From: a virus
Reading direction: 5' to 3' (one strand)
DNA: 23,726 bases
IMG/VR virus record: IMGVR_UViG_3300027972_000050
Location: 1 to 23,726 of that record
In this document: piece after piece, positions 1 through 8,631 of the stretch
Layout of the letters: every line of letters begins with the position of its first letter
Numbering within the stretch: the first letter of the stretch is position 1
The notes under the pieces: model-generated
What the model saw: only the letters and a program-made list of their open reading frames with translations
What the model was told of the DNA's origin: nothing
Database searches by the model: none
Translations under genes and position numbers: made by a program

Positions 1-360
1 AATGCCGGCACATCCACTAAACCCCGTAATTACTGCAACCTCCGTATCATCAGCGACTAATCGCTTACTGACGGTACTATCATTGTAATTAGTAACATAA
101 TAATAGATATCGTTAAAGGCTATGCCACGAGGATTACTAAATCCCGTAATTACTGCAACCTCCGTATCATCAGCGACTAATCTCTTGCTGACTGTACTAT
201 TATTAAAATTAGTAACATAATAATATATATCGTTAAAGGCAATGTCGGCACATCCACTAAATCCCGTAATTAATGCAACCTGCGTATCGTCAGATATTAA
301 TCGCTTGCTGACGGTACTATCATTGTAATTAGTAACATAATAATATATGTCATTAAAGGC
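1..360 (-). repeat. Three in-frame 120-bp tandem repeats
   Basis: Units lie at 241-360, 121-240 and 1-120 and are roughly 85 to 90 % identical by eye. They are exactly 40 codons long, so the reading frame is kept. In the 1-120 versus 121-240 comparison most differences cluster in about ten bases that encode the inter-blade turn (SGCAG versus SNPRG). A degenerate end of a preceding unit (SSPIGIA) is visible at 361-380. The array may continue beyond the left edge. Confidence 0.93.
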
Positions 361-453
361 TATGCCAATAGGACTACTAATACTACCACCTATAGACCTA
401 ATATAAGTGTCCGTGTTTAAATAACCGCCTATCCTTCTATTTCTTTTTATCAT
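1..453 (-). CDS. YVTN-type beta-propeller protein, probable tail adhesin (partial)
   Basis: The gene starts at ATG 453-451 and runs off the left edge with no stop, giving 151 codons. It overlaps the stop of the upstream tail fibre gene in an ATGA, so it is translationally coupled to it. After about 31 N-terminal residues (starting MIKRNRRIGGYLN) come three 40-residue repeats, each beginning AFNDIYYYVTN followed by NSTVSKRL or DSTVSKRL and ending ITGFS. The phasing IAFN..YYYVTN...STVS..L...T.V..I matches YVTN/NHL-type beta-propeller blades, which form one four-stranded sheet each. A closed propeller usually has six to eight blades, so several hundred bases probably lie beyond the window. Position after the long fibre gene suggests a receptor-binding tail protein; an enzyme or chaperone role cannot be excluded. 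Frame and repeat are seen directly; the adhesin role is inferred. Confidence 0.82.
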   Translation of the reverse strand, partial: MIKRNRRIGGYLNTDTYIRSIGGSISSPIGIAFNDIYYYVTNYNDSTVSKRLISDDTQVALITGFSGCADIAFNDIYYYVTNFNNSTVSKRLVADDTEVAVITGFSNPRGIAFNDIYYYVTNYNDSTVSKRLVADDTEVAVITGFSGCAGI

Positions 454-2495
454 ACCACAATAAATTTAACTTTACCCCTTACAATAGTACACTCGTAACT
501 ATTACCACCCGTAAAAGTGGGATTACCCAAAGCCAATGTAATCCCTACCGGAAATACAAAGCTACCGCCCATCCCGTAAACAAATTTAAACATATACTCT
601 GCCAGCGTTGGGGACGTTACCCCCGTTAATGTTATATTAACAGTAACGCCTACCGCTGTAGTGCCAAAATCTCGGAGAACGTTAGATGTTAGATTAACGG
701 TTGTTTCTGCGCTCGTCCACGCTGTCAAGTCTTCCGTCCATCCACCGCCACCGCCTGCACCGTCCGCCAATAACACATTTAAAGCATCTTGATTGGTAGC
801 GCCTAATAGTGGGGTCGATAATGACACGTTAGCCGATACAACCGTTCCACCTCCTCCGCCTATAATCGAAGCTTGCAAAACCTTTGTCCCAACTAATTTA
901 GCAGAAGATATCCAAGTCCAATTATTACTTGCATATCTTACAATTATTTCGCCGATAAACACATATTCAGCTAGTGCGCTTGCTATATGACCAAGATTTA
1001 CACTGCTAGGCGATATGGCTTGGATAGTTGCAAGCGTGGTGCTTGTCGTTTGTGGCTGTATAAAAATAAACCTATTTTTTTGACACTCCGCATCGGAAGT
1101 AACAGGCACAGCCATCACAAAAATCTTACCGTATGCGTTATTCCCAAACAACGTCTGTTGCCACCCGTCCCCGCCGGTAAACTGGTTATAATACGGTTGA
1201 TTACCAGATAAGTTAATTATGTCGTCTGCATTTGTGGTTAAGTTTGCATTATTTGCACCATCCAAAAAAAGACGTGTATAGTTGCCCACTACCGTGATAG
1301 CTGGTAAACTTGTAGGCAAATCTTCATCGTTTATTGTTGCCGCACTAATTAACGGTCGCCTATTGGTTGCAACCGTGCTGTTAAGTACAAAACCGCTTAA
1401 ATCACCGCCCGCAGTTAGATAAGTGCCTAGGGTCTCGTGAAACTCTTTGTGTGTTTGATGTTGCATTAACCCGTGACACTCTCTAATACAGAAATTAACC
1501 CCATCTCTATAAACTAAAGCTATTTGCAACATTGAAAACTCCCACGGAGCATTTCCCCATACGTAATTAGTGCCGTTATAATACAGAAAATAACTTCCAT
1601 CATCTTCGCTATGAGCATCAGAAACCCACCCACTAACCATAGATGATATCAAATCCCCCTTAAAGTAGGCTTCTGTAGTTCCGGTTACTGTTACTTGTCT
1701 AGTCGTTGGATTATACGAAACGTCTACTAAGTGCGGATAACGAAAGCCTGTAGGCTCGCCGGTTATATCTGTTAACGATTTTAGCCAATTAATCGCGCCT
1801 ACAACTGTTTTGCTTGCAGTGGTTAACTCGCTTATAACGTATGTTTTAACATTGTTTATCCAATTTTCAAACACTCTCAAGGCTGTCATTACCTTAGTAT
1901 TTTCGGTGTTGCCCTCCGCTTCTAATTTTGAAGCGTAAACAATACCACTATCACCACCTAATAACTGCCAATCACCCGCCAGTATCTCGGTTGCAATATC
2001 TTCACTTTCAAATGCAATAGGTTCAACACTTGCTAATAGTAGATACTTTTCGTATTTTAATTTGTCAGGGTTATACCACATTACCTCCGAGCGCGCTTGA
2101 GTAAATTGACCAGCTACCCATAATGGAGTTCCACCGCCTGCACTTTTTGATGTTTCATTCCAATAGTCGTCATCACCTTCAAGGGGTGGTTGATTTCCTA
2201 AATTGTCATCAATTTTAGATGCAAATAAACGACCGTTAAACTGCACTAGATAGCCTTCGGGTAGTGGTATATTTTGCACGTCCTCCCAAAATGGTACGTT
2301 ACTTTCTGCACCTCCTCCCGGTGTTTCGCCACTATCTATAAGCACACCTCCCTCACCAAAAATAGGCACGTTACCCGGTACTGCTGTAACTACCTTATCA
2401 ACTTTTGACGGCACTACATTAGTTAGGTCAATCACTTCATTAAGTTTTGACCTAACAGCACCACCCCCCTCGCTATTCGCAATATGTTCTATCAT
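450..2495 (-). CDS. Long tail fibre protein
   Basis: 681 residues, lacking enzymatic motifs I recognise. The N-terminal part has a low-complexity stretch with NVPIFGEGGVLIDSGETPGG, a pattern typical of modular fibre attachment regions, then an aromatic module around residues 80 to 115 (YLVQFNGRLFASK ... DDYWNE) resembling small carbohydrate-binding or fibre modules. Glycine-rich linkers (GGGG) separate a beta-rich C-terminal domain of about 100 residues ending GGNSYECTIVRGKVKFIVV. It lies last of the fully contained genes, after the spike gene, with an ATGA overlap on both sides (spike stop at 2492; next start at 453). It probably forms the distal fibre that contacts the host surface. No chaperone gene is recognisable. 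The fibre call rests on composition, size and position rather than a specific family. Confidence 0.8.
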   Translation of the reverse strand: MIEHIANSEGGGAVRSKLNEVIDLTNVVPSKVDKVVTAVPGNVPIFGEGGVLIDSGETPGGGAESNVPFWEDVQNIPLPEGYLVQFNGRLFASKIDDNLGNQPPLEGDDDYWNETSKSAGGGTPLWVAGQFTQARSEVMWYNPDKLKYEKYLLLASVEPIAFESEDIATEILAGDWQLLGGDSGIVYASKLEAEGNTENTKVMTALRVFENWINNVKTYVISELTTASKTVVGAINWLKSLTDITGEPTGFRYPHLVDVSYNPTTRQVTVTGTTEAYFKGDLISSMVSGWVSDAHSEDDGSYFLYYNGTNYVWGNAPWEFSMLQIALVYRDGVNFCIRECHGLMQHQTHKEFHETLGTYLTAGGDLSGFVLNSTVATNRRPLISAATINDEDLPTSLPAITVVGNYTRLFLDGANNANLTTNADDIINLSGNQPYYNQFTGGDGWQQTLFGNNAYGKIFVMAVPVTSDAECQKNRFIFIQPQTTSTTLATIQAISPSSVNLGHIASALAEYVFIGEIIVRYASNNWTWISSAKLVGTKVLQASIIGGGGGTVVSANVSLSTPLLGATNQDALNVLLADGAGGGGGWTEDLTAWTSAETTVNLTSNVLRDFGTTAVGVTVNITLTGVTSPTLAEYMFKFVYGMGGSFVFPVGITLALGNPTFTGGNSYECTIVRGKVKFIVV

Positions 2496-2986
2496 TGTGT
2501 TTTTATTTTAGTCGTTTTTGCTCCGGATAAATTAAGACTTAAAGGCGAAACCACATAAGAGCCTCCACCCGTTGCAACCCCTGCCGATATCTTAACAAGT
2601 TCCGCGTTAATATCTAAAATTAATTGACTCATAGCACTATTAAGCGGTGTGTATTTAACAAAATTATCACCCGTTCCACCTACTTCAATCGTACCATCAT
2701 TTCTCAAATATATATCTATTTTCTCCACGCCCGTTGAATCAGTCGCAAATATACGCCTTTCGCCCGGATTACATTTTTGATTAGTAGAAATAACGCCCAA
2801 AATTACAGAGTCGTCGGTTGCCGTTTTTGTATGTACCAAATCAGCATCTTTTACAGGACAACTATCATCCCCGTGTTGCCCAACTTGGTAGCTCGTAAAC
2901 ACGTCAATTTTTGACCTTACAAACACTTTTAGTATTCGCCTAGCCTTATTGATTGTAGCCTCGTTAAATTTCGCAATTCGTATCAT
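2492..2986 (-). CDS. Baseplate spike protein, Mu gp45/gpV-like
   Basis: 164 residues. The N-terminal half reads as an OB-fold-like domain of the kind found in Mu gp45 and P2 gpV (VFVRSKIDVFTSYQVGQHGD, then SVILGVISTNQKCNPGERRIF). It is followed by the segment DIYLRNDGTIEVGGTGDNFV, which matches the beta-helical part that forms the trimeric membrane-piercing needle in this family. The C-terminus is a short Gly/Ser-rich region. In Mu-like phages this protein plugs the hub and punctures the outer membrane on contraction. It directly follows the gpP-like hub gene (TAATG junction at 2986), its usual partner. No HxH iron-binding motif is obvious at the tip. The family call is by visual similarity of motif order and by context. 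Confidence 0.8.
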   Translation of the reverse strand: MIRIAKFNEATINKARRILKVFVRSKIDVFTSYQVGQHGDDSCPVKDADLVHTKTATDDSVILGVISTNQKCNPGERRIFATDSTGVEKIDIYLRNDGTIEVGGTGDNFVKYTPLNSAMSQLILDINAELVKISAGVATGGGSYVVSPLSLNLSGAKTTKIKTQ

Positions 2987-4026
2987 TAACTAAATATGTT
3001 TTTAGGCTGATTTTCTGTAAATGTTTCGGGCATTACACACGTTAAAGTGGCTGTCCTACCCTCTGTATTTTCGGTTAAAACTACTTTTTGCACAAACCAA
3101 TCGGACGGCTTCGACAAGAAACAACTTGGCGATTGAACTTTTATATAATGGTCTGGTTTAATCATTGTGTATTTTCGACCGTCAAACCACTCCCATCGGT
3201 CTGTATTTATGGTTAAAACGATAGATTTAAGTTCCCCAGATATTGCGTTTTCTGTTGCATTCTCTGTATCGCCTGCATCACCTTTTGACTGCTCTTTAAC
3301 CAAAGGTCTGTATTGTCTTATTATTGGGTTTATTTTTTTGCTCTCACCTTCTAAACTACTGCCCACGGTTGACTCTCGTAATACTGACAATTCGCTGTGC
3401 ATCCCTTGACCGTCAAAACCTATTTCCATATCAACGCTTGGCATACCTTCGCTGTATGTAGCTATTGATGCTGTTTGTGTTCGAGGACGTGCAATTCTAA
3501 GCGCACCGCCCGCCGTGTGCGTTATAATTAAATTACGTTGACAAGCTATTTCAGCTAAATATTCCGCTATCGAACCTTTGCCCTCGCTTGTACTTTTTTC
3601 GTACAGTTTAGTCCCGTTTTCAACTGCATCATCATCAATAACAACTGTTATTCCAAACGGCTTACATAGTCGTAAGCATATATCGTAAAGGCTTCTATTA
3701 TTGGCTTCTAAAGGGTATTTATCAGTAGGGATTGAAACATCGCTTAATATACCCGTTTTTGAATATCCTGAAACCGGCACCAATTGATTAACCGCACTCG
3801 CTTTAAATTTGTGGCTTAAAATGTAACCGGTTAAAATGAGCTTTTTGTCTTTAAAAATTTGGATGTTATGAAACGATAAAGGACGGTATAACTCACGGTG
3901 TTCTATATTTTTTGGGTCGAAATAACCATCAAACGAAAATGTAGATGCAATTGCATCGTAGGTCAATTCGATTGATACGTTGTTAAAATTCGTATAGTTT
4001 TTACCGTTAATCTTTATCTCTAACAT
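2986..4026 (-). CDS. Baseplate hub protein, Mu gpP (gp44)-like
   Basis: 346 residues, close to the usual length of Mu gpP. The N-terminus (MLEIKINGKNYTNFNNVSIE) and the following segment with GYFDP, RPLSFHNIQIF and LILTGYI are characteristic of the first hub domain related to T4 gp27. Then comes GYSKTGILSDVSIP and LCKPFGITVVIDDD, the second barrel. Near the C-terminus HYIKVQSPS and TLTCVMPE complete the pattern. The protein should form the trimeric hub at the bottom of the tail tube onto which the spike (next gene) docks. The gene starts two bases after the stop of the gpN-like gene, and its stop overlaps the next start as TAATG. Confidence comes from sequence pattern plus the N-P-45 order seen in Mu. 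Confidence 0.85.
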   Translation of the reverse strand: MLEIKINGKNYTNFNNVSIELTYDAIASTFSFDGYFDPKNIEHRELYRPLSFHNIQIFKDKKLILTGYILSHKFKASAVNQLVPVSGYSKTGILSDVSIPTDKYPLEANNRSLYDICLRLCKPFGITVVIDDDAVENGTKLYEKSTSEGKGSIAEYLAEIACQRNLIITHTAGGALRIARPRTQTASIATYSEGMPSVDMEIGFDGQGMHSELSVLRESTVGSSLEGESKKINPIIRQYRPLVKEQSKGDAGDTENATENAISGELKSIVLTINTDRWEWFDGRKYTMIKPDHYIKVQSPSCFLSKPSDWFVQKVVLTENTEGRTATLTCVMPETFTENQPKNIFS

Positions 4027-4028
4027 AA

Positions 4029-5261
4029 TTAAATATAATATGCTATTTTACGCCCTTTTTTTATTTCAAAAAGCTCATCCAAAGATAAGTTATTTGTATC
4101 AATTAAAAACTGTATATTTTCATCTTCTTTGTCTAATCCGTAAAATCTGTGAGCTAATAAAATAGGGTTGCTGTCCTCTTCGAGTGCTACAACTCGCTCC
4201 TGTTTTGCGCCAAACGAATAATCATAAATGTTCGCCAACGTTTCCATCACCAACGCATTTACGTTTTGAGCAACGTCCGTATCAGCAGTATAACCGCCTT
4301 CAACGTCAGACCTCACCGCCTGATTACTGTCTAGGTTAATCAAATAGGTTTCGTAGGCACTTCTCACACTATCCATTGCATTCACAACGTCACTTCTTAA
4401 CTTGTAATCACCATCGTTCGGTGTCATTGTAGCATTTGCCATACCTGCCACAACTGCGGAGGCTTGGCATTCGTAAACTATAATAGTATCTTTTGTTTTT
4501 TTGCGCAAAATAATAGCCTCAATATTCGATAGCAATTCTTTTGCAATTTTAATGCGGTCGTTAACCGACTGCACTACTTCTACGGGATAGTTGATAACGT
4601 CAATTATTGACCGCATCACGTCAATTGGTGCTTGTATTGCATCGTCAATCATTGATTTTGCCTTGCTTACTTTGACTTTAAATTCTGCAAAATCTTCGCT
4701 TAAAGTCAAGTATTTTGAAGAGGTGGAATCTATCTTATCAACAGACTCTTTTAATGTAGTTTTAAGGCTCGCATCAATAACGGGTATCTGAGCCTCAAAC
4801 GTTTTTGAAGCCATTAAATTAACGTCACCCTGCAATTCTGTAACTCTGTCGTTTGATAACTGTTTTTGAAGCGGGTATTTATTGGATAACGTCTCCCAAA
4901 CTTGTATTTTAAAAATGGTTGTGTTTAGCGTTGTTTTGTCCTCTTCTATTGATATTGGCTGTACATATCTTTCACCCCAATAAGGATGGATTAAAGTCCA
5001 AAAACGCTTGTCATCTGCTGAGGTTTGGAATTTACTTGCAACGTCTAAATGACTTGCACCTGTAAAAAATAAAGTTAAATCATATTGGTAACCTTCTGGT
5101 TGCTGTCTATCTACGAGCGTACCAATAATATCAATGAAGTTATACGATGAGGTGTTATATTTCTTTGTTCTTTTGGCTTCCTTCCACAACGGCTTAAAGC
5201 GTTCGCCATCGCCTAATACTAATTCTACTTCAACGTTTTGTAATTGCTCTATCCAACTCAT
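4029..5261 (-). CDS. Mu gpN-like 'DNA circularization' family baseplate protein
   Basis: 410 residues. The first 120 residues fit the DNA_circ_N family: a conserved N-terminal strand, then FIDIIGTLVDRQQPEGYQYD, HLDVASKF and FWTLIHPYWGERYVQPISIE, with the characteristic HPYWGE. A long helical middle follows (ESVDKIDSTSSKYL through the repeated I/V heptads up to about residue 260) and a C-terminal domain rich in hydrophobics. Despite the historical name, members act in the tail or baseplate, bridging tape measure, hub and tube end. In Mu the gene lies immediately after the tape measure; here five other genes intervene. The Z-like gene ends four bases upstream and the gpP-like gene begins two bases downstream. 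Confidence 0.8.
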   Translation of the reverse strand: MSWIEQLQNVEVELVLGDGERFKPLWKEAKRTKKYNTSSYNFIDIIGTLVDRQQPEGYQYDLTLFFTGASHLDVASKFQTSADDKRFWTLIHPYWGERYVQPISIEEDKTTLNTTIFKIQVWETLSNKYPLQKQLSNDRVTELQGDVNLMASKTFEAQIPVIDASLKTTLKESVDKIDSTSSKYLTLSEDFAEFKVKVSKAKSMIDDAIQAPIDVMRSIIDVINYPVEVVQSVNDRIKIAKELLSNIEAIILRKKTKDTIIVYECQASAVVAGMANATMTPNDGDYKLRSDVVNAMDSVRSAYETYLINLDSNQAVRSDVEGGYTADTDVAQNVNALVMETLANIYDYSFGAKQERVVALEEDSNPILLAHRFYGLDKEDENIQFLIDTNNLSLDELFEIKKGRKIAYYI

Positions 5262-5265
5262 TTCA

Positions 5266-5976
5266 TTAGTCTTTAAAGTATTTCTTAAATTGACGGTTAA
5301 CGGCTCGCTTGTAAAATCTTTGTGCGTTGATTGTTACCGATTTAGTGGCTGATTTCTCTACGAAGTTAGTCGCTTCAACGTTTACTTTTTGCCCTTTTTT
5401 ACTTGTGTAAATCGCTTTCAAACGCATATCTACACCGCCTTTATTTGGCTTAAATTGAGTGGTTCTAAATAAAGTGCCACCGTGCCAAAATAACATTTTT
5501 AGTTTTTTACTCATAAACGCATCCGCCACAAATTGTGATTTTTTAGAACGTTTACGATTTGCCTTTGAACGGTCAATTTTCGGCAAATTAAAGTAAAACT
5601 GTTTTGATATTTTACCACGATTTGAACCGCCTACACGAGCGTTGTTAAATGGTACATTTTCGTGAGAATAACTACCGCCTTTTTCTTGTAAATCAAACGT
5701 TTTGCCAGCTCCCTTATCAATCATACCCGCACTTGCAACCATCGAATTGACATCGAACCCATCAGCCTTGTCAACTTTAGAAAAGTTTTTGATGAAATTC
5801 TTATTTCTGATGGTAAACGTTACATTACTATTGGTAATCAACTGTTTTTGTTTAGTATCAAATGCTAAATCGTTCAATGTTTGCCTAACTGCAACAGGAT
5901 AAGCCGACCGGTGCAATCCTTTGAGTGCTTCGGTCAACTTGTTTAATCCTGATAAGTCGGCGGTTAGTTTATACAT
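5266..5976 (-). CDS. Basic protein resembling lambda minor tail protein Z
   Basis: 236 residues, strongly basic. The first 70 residues parallel the prophage minor tail protein Z family: a GL..L...L helix, then AYPVAVRQTLNDLAFDTKQK, which aligns with the P.A...A.N..A segment of lambda Z, followed by FTIRNKNFIKNFSKV. The middle holds a Lys/Arg-rich patch (KIDRSKANRKRSKKSQF). The C-terminus QRFYKRAVNRQFKKYFKD recalls the end of Z/HK97 gp10-like neck proteins. In lambda, Z completes the tail and positions the DNA end. In head-tail modules this gene normally sits between connector and tube genes; here it lies between a small fibre and the gpN-like gene. Its start overlaps the upstream gene by 8 bp. 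The family link is moderately supported; the role here is inferred. Confidence 0.55.
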   Translation of the reverse strand: MYKLTADLSGLNKLTEALKGLHRSAYPVAVRQTLNDLAFDTKQKQLITNSNVTFTIRNKNFIKNFSKVDKADGFDVNSMVASAGMIDKGAGKTFDLQEKGGSYSHENVPFNNARVGGSNRGKISKQFYFNLPKIDRSKANRKRSKKSQFVADAFMSKKLKMLFWHGGTLFRTTQFKPNKGGVDMRLKAIYTSKKGQKVNVEATNFVEKSATKSVTINAQRFYKRAVNRQFKKYFKD

Positions 5977-6796
5977 TTACAAGTCGTTTTATCGCCATAT
6001 AGTCAAATATAAGCAAAGCTGAACTAAGCGGGTCTGCCACAAGGATAGTAAACCCATCCTTAAACTTTTGCACACTCCTAATTTCAATCCCGTTTCCCTG
6101 CATTATTGCATAGGTAAAATAATAATCGGTATCCGGAAATGGGGTATTGTAATAAAATGTAAAAGATGCAACATTGCCGGGTGAGGTCCCCAGTGTAATT
6201 GTGCCCATTTGTGAGTTATCTGCGTTTACAAATCTATAATAAGATTCGGTTTTTGTGTAGGTATCTGCTAACCCTGCTTCTAAACTATCAATATCACCCT
6301 CCGCAGTAGTTAACCTACTATTAATACCACTAACTGTGTTATTAGTTGCTTCAATATTGCTTTGCAACGTCCCAAATCTAACGTCGTTAAACACCAATTT
6401 AGAGCCATCCCATCGCAATATTTCAACCCAATTAGTAGTATCAATGTTTGGCGCTGTGTTTGTATTTGTAAATGTTTTATGATAGTAAATAGCGTTATTG
6501 TACTGAACGAATTTTACACTAGAATAATCAACCTTTGTGTTTAATGAACTCCATTTTGGGATAGAATTTTGAAATAAATTAGATAAAATCTGGAACCCGT
6601 TTGTTTGGTTATCAGGTAGCCCACTTGGGTCGTCCCCAAAACTATACGCTAACTTGTTAAACGTTTGCACTATATCACCATACAAAGCCTCAACAACAGC
6701 CGTGCCATTAATTCCCGGCGCATTATCAACTATTACACCATAGGGATAGTCTGCTGTAGATGCGCCCATATTTGGCACTTGATTTAAATCTCTCAT
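5969..6796 (-). CDS. Short tail fibre / tail collar-like protein
   Basis: 275 residues. The N-terminal half begins MRDLNQVPNMGASTADYPYG and carries a segment with ALYGDIVQTFNKL, probably the baseplate-attachment part. A short coiled-coil stretch lies at about residues 145 to 180 (NIEATNNTVSGINSRLTTAE). The C-terminal 75 residues (FYYNTPFPDTDYYFTY ... FKDGFTILV ... LLIFDYMAI) have the F..PFP...Y and F.I......FDYMAI pattern common in fibre tips with an H-type lectin-like fold. It follows the Mu gp48-like gene, exactly where Mu-type phages place their first fibre gene, and overlaps it by ATGA. It may link a baseplate wedge to the longer fibre encoded farther downstream. The fibre call is good; ligand unknown. 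Confidence 0.72.
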   Translation of the reverse strand: MRDLNQVPNMGASTADYPYGVIVDNAPGINGTAVVEALYGDIVQTFNKLAYSFGDDPSGLPDNQTNGFQILSNLFQNSIPKWSSLNTKVDYSSVKFVQYNNAIYYHKTFTNTNTAPNIDTTNWVEILRWDGSKLVFNDVRFGTLQSNIEATNNTVSGINSRLTTAEGDIDSLEAGLADTYTKTESYYRFVNADNSQMGTITLGTSPGNVASFTFYYNTPFPDTDYYFTYAIMQGNGIEIRSVQKFKDGFTILVADPLSSALLIFDYMAIKRLVNV

Positions 6797-7482
6797 ATAT
6801 ATTGTGTTATTAAAAACCCAACTAAATGTTGACCTTTTAAAGTTAATATTAATTTTCTAAATTCTTTCTCTCGTTCTGCGGGTATGTATGCCACATTCGG
6901 AAAACTACTGCCACCTATAAAAAATGTAGCTCGTAACTGTTCATTTGTGTAAACCGGTGGTACTTCGTAGGCTTTATTGTCGTGGTTAGTTATTTGCGAA
7001 TCATATTTAAACCCCGTTGACCCGTGTGTTGAAATTCCATGAATTGCTAACCCGTGTTGAGTAAATTCGCCCGAACCGTCCCCCGGATTAATTACCGTAT
7101 AACCGCCCATCCCATCACTAAACTTATTAGGGTGTACGTAAACATTAAAACCCGCTTTTTGTAGCTGATTTTGAAAATACAATAAAGACATTCGACCTTT
7201 GCACGCCCCCGGCTGATTTAGTTTTCTGCTTATATTTGCTTTTCTGATTTCTAAATCTTCACTAGTTTGCAACGCTAATCGTTTCTCCCACACGGTCGCA
7301 TCAGCCTCCGTAAATTGGTCATTATCGGGTAGTATTGTGTTTAAAATCCCCTTAGTTTCAACGATTGCCGTGTTTACGTTTTCGTTTATAGCCTCCATAA
7401 CCAACGCACCATTTTTGCCGTTCGGAAATTTAAACGCCCGACCGGTTGGAAATAGTTGTTTTGTGAGTTTATCTAAATTCAT
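6793..7482 (-). CDS. Mu gp48-like baseplate protein (DUF2313/YmfQ family)
   Basis: 229 residues, near the family's usual size. The N-terminus reads LTKQLFPTGRAFKFPNGKNG, the hallmark LPpGrAW-like opening of this family, and is followed by a helical region ending TVWEKRLAL and IRKANISRKL. The middle segment LYFQNQLQKAGFNVYVHPN is also typical. The C-terminus ends in a compact alpha/beta unit. In Mu-like phages it closes the baseplate wedge beside gp46 and gp47 and connects to fibres, corresponding to P2 gpI. Its ATG overlaps the gp47-like stop (ATGA) and its own stop overlaps the fibre start, as expected for stoichiometric assembly partners. Confidence 0.8.
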   Translation of the reverse strand: MNLDKLTKQLFPTGRAFKFPNGKNGALVMEAINENVNTAIVETKGILNTILPDNDQFTEADATVWEKRLALQTSEDLEIRKANISRKLNQPGACKGRMSLLYFQNQLQKAGFNVYVHPNKFSDGMGGYTVINPGDGSGEFTQHGLAIHGISTHGSTGFKYDSQITNHDNKAYEVPPVYTNEQLRATFFIGGSSFPNVAYIPAEREKEFRKLILTLKGQHLVGFLITQYI

Positions 7483-8630
7483 ACCGTTACAATTACACTA
7501 TTTGGATAAGGTATATTACCGTTTGTAAACCTATAATTTGCCAACTCAATAGAGTCAACCGTCATCACTAAATTAGTAAATGTTTGTTCAACAGGCAAAG
7601 CACTAGTAACCACACCTACTAATCTTTGAGCTGATAGGTTTGATAAATCGGTTAAATCAGCACCCGCCACATAAGGTCTGATTGTTTTTAAATATGTTTT
7701 TAACGCTGCTAAAATCAACGTTTGCGCCTCTGAAATATTACCGGTGTATTCTGTAATTTCTACACCTATATTTTTAATCGAAACAGGCAAATAGTTAATC
7801 TCATAAATCCCCATCGGCAAACGTCCCCTATCGTTAATATCTTTAGTCGTGTCGGGGTCAAGTTCTACCACCGCTTGCACATTGTCAATTATTGTTTGAG
7901 TTGGAACTCCATCACCTGCAATACTGTCCTCCTCAGTAGCTTCGATATATAGGTTAATCGTTCCCGGTGTGGTTACGAATGGGTAAACCTGCTCCACTCC
8001 CTGCGCATCACTGGACCATAAACGATAATCACCACTTGCGCCACCTTGAGATTCAGTTCTAAAAGCTAACATTATTTTAGCTCTGTAATCTTCTAAGTCC
8101 TCAGCATTTAAAGGAGTTTCTAATTCTGTGTTAACTATTGCTTTGCCGTCCGCATTTAACATCGGTTCGGTTGCATTCAATATATCACCGGGTAACAATT
8201 GAGCTACTAATCCGGGCGTTAAAGCTCGCACAGTAATCAAACCTACTGAGCTATCGAATGTAAATGATGACTCATTAGAGTAGTTATAACCGTTTGAGGC
8301 TTTGAAAATTACACCCTCACGAATAACACCGCCAATAGTTCCGGTCACATCCAATAAATAGACTCCCTGAGATGCCGGAAATGGGTCACGTCCCAACCTC
8401 GCACGCCCGAACCGTTCCAAAGTACCACCGTTTAACTCACTTTCTGCTAAATCAGCAAAACTATTTTGTTGGATTCGTGCAGCGTATAAGTAAACTAATC
8501 TTAATTCACCAGCTAAAACCTGCGAAATGGTGCGAAAAGTAGATTTTAAACCTCTGTTAATCGTTCCAAATCGGGTTTCAAATGCCGACAAAATAGAGTT
8601 CTGTAAATCGTTTAATTTTGGTGTATTCAT
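7479..8630 (-). CDS. Baseplate assembly protein J (Mu gp47-like)
   Basis: 383 residues from the start I prefer. Signature segments include LDVTGTIGGVIREGVIF, NAEDLEDYRAKIMLAFR, SQGGASGDYRLWSSDAQGV, the EATEEDSIAGDG..PTQ strand and PYVAGADLTDLSNLSAQRL, which together define the baseplate J-like family. The protein forms the main wedge of contractile tails. An upstream in-frame ATG at 8660 would overlap the preceding gene by 29 bp. The ATG at 8630 lies one base after that gene's stop and has GGAAGGA upstream, one of the few purine-rich Shine-Dalgarno-like leaders here, so I chose it. It is followed by the gp48-like gene with an ATGA overlap. Confidence 0.88.
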   Translation of the reverse strand: MNTPKLNDLQNSILSAFETRFGTINRGLKSTFRTISQVLAGELRLVYLYAARIQQNSFADLAESELNGGTLERFGRARLGRDPFPASQGVYLLDVTGTIGGVIREGVIFKASNGYNYSNESSFTFDSSVGLITVRALTPGLVAQLLPGDILNATEPMLNADGKAIVNTELETPLNAEDLEDYRAKIMLAFRTESQGGASGDYRLWSSDAQGVEQVYPFVTTPGTINLYIEATEEDSIAGDGVPTQTIIDNVQAVVELDPDTTKDINDRGRLPMGIYEINYLPVSIKNIGVEITEYTGNISEAQTLILAALKTYLKTIRPYVAGADLTDLSNLSAQRLVGVVTSALPVEQTFTNLVMTVDSIELANYRFTNGNIPYPNSVIVTV

Positions 8631-8631
8631 C

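Noticed and set aside
1-360. CRISPR array
   Set aside because: Repeats are 120 bp, directly tandem without unique spacers, and code in frame for a propeller.
1-453. Diversity-generating retroelement target
   Set aside because: No reverse transcriptase or template repeat is visible, and the differences are not confined to adenines. Flanking sequence could change this.
793-1211. Two plus-strand open frames inside the long fibre gene
   Set aside because: They run antisense to a clear 681-codon fibre gene, have low-complexity or unbalanced composition and no promoter or leader.
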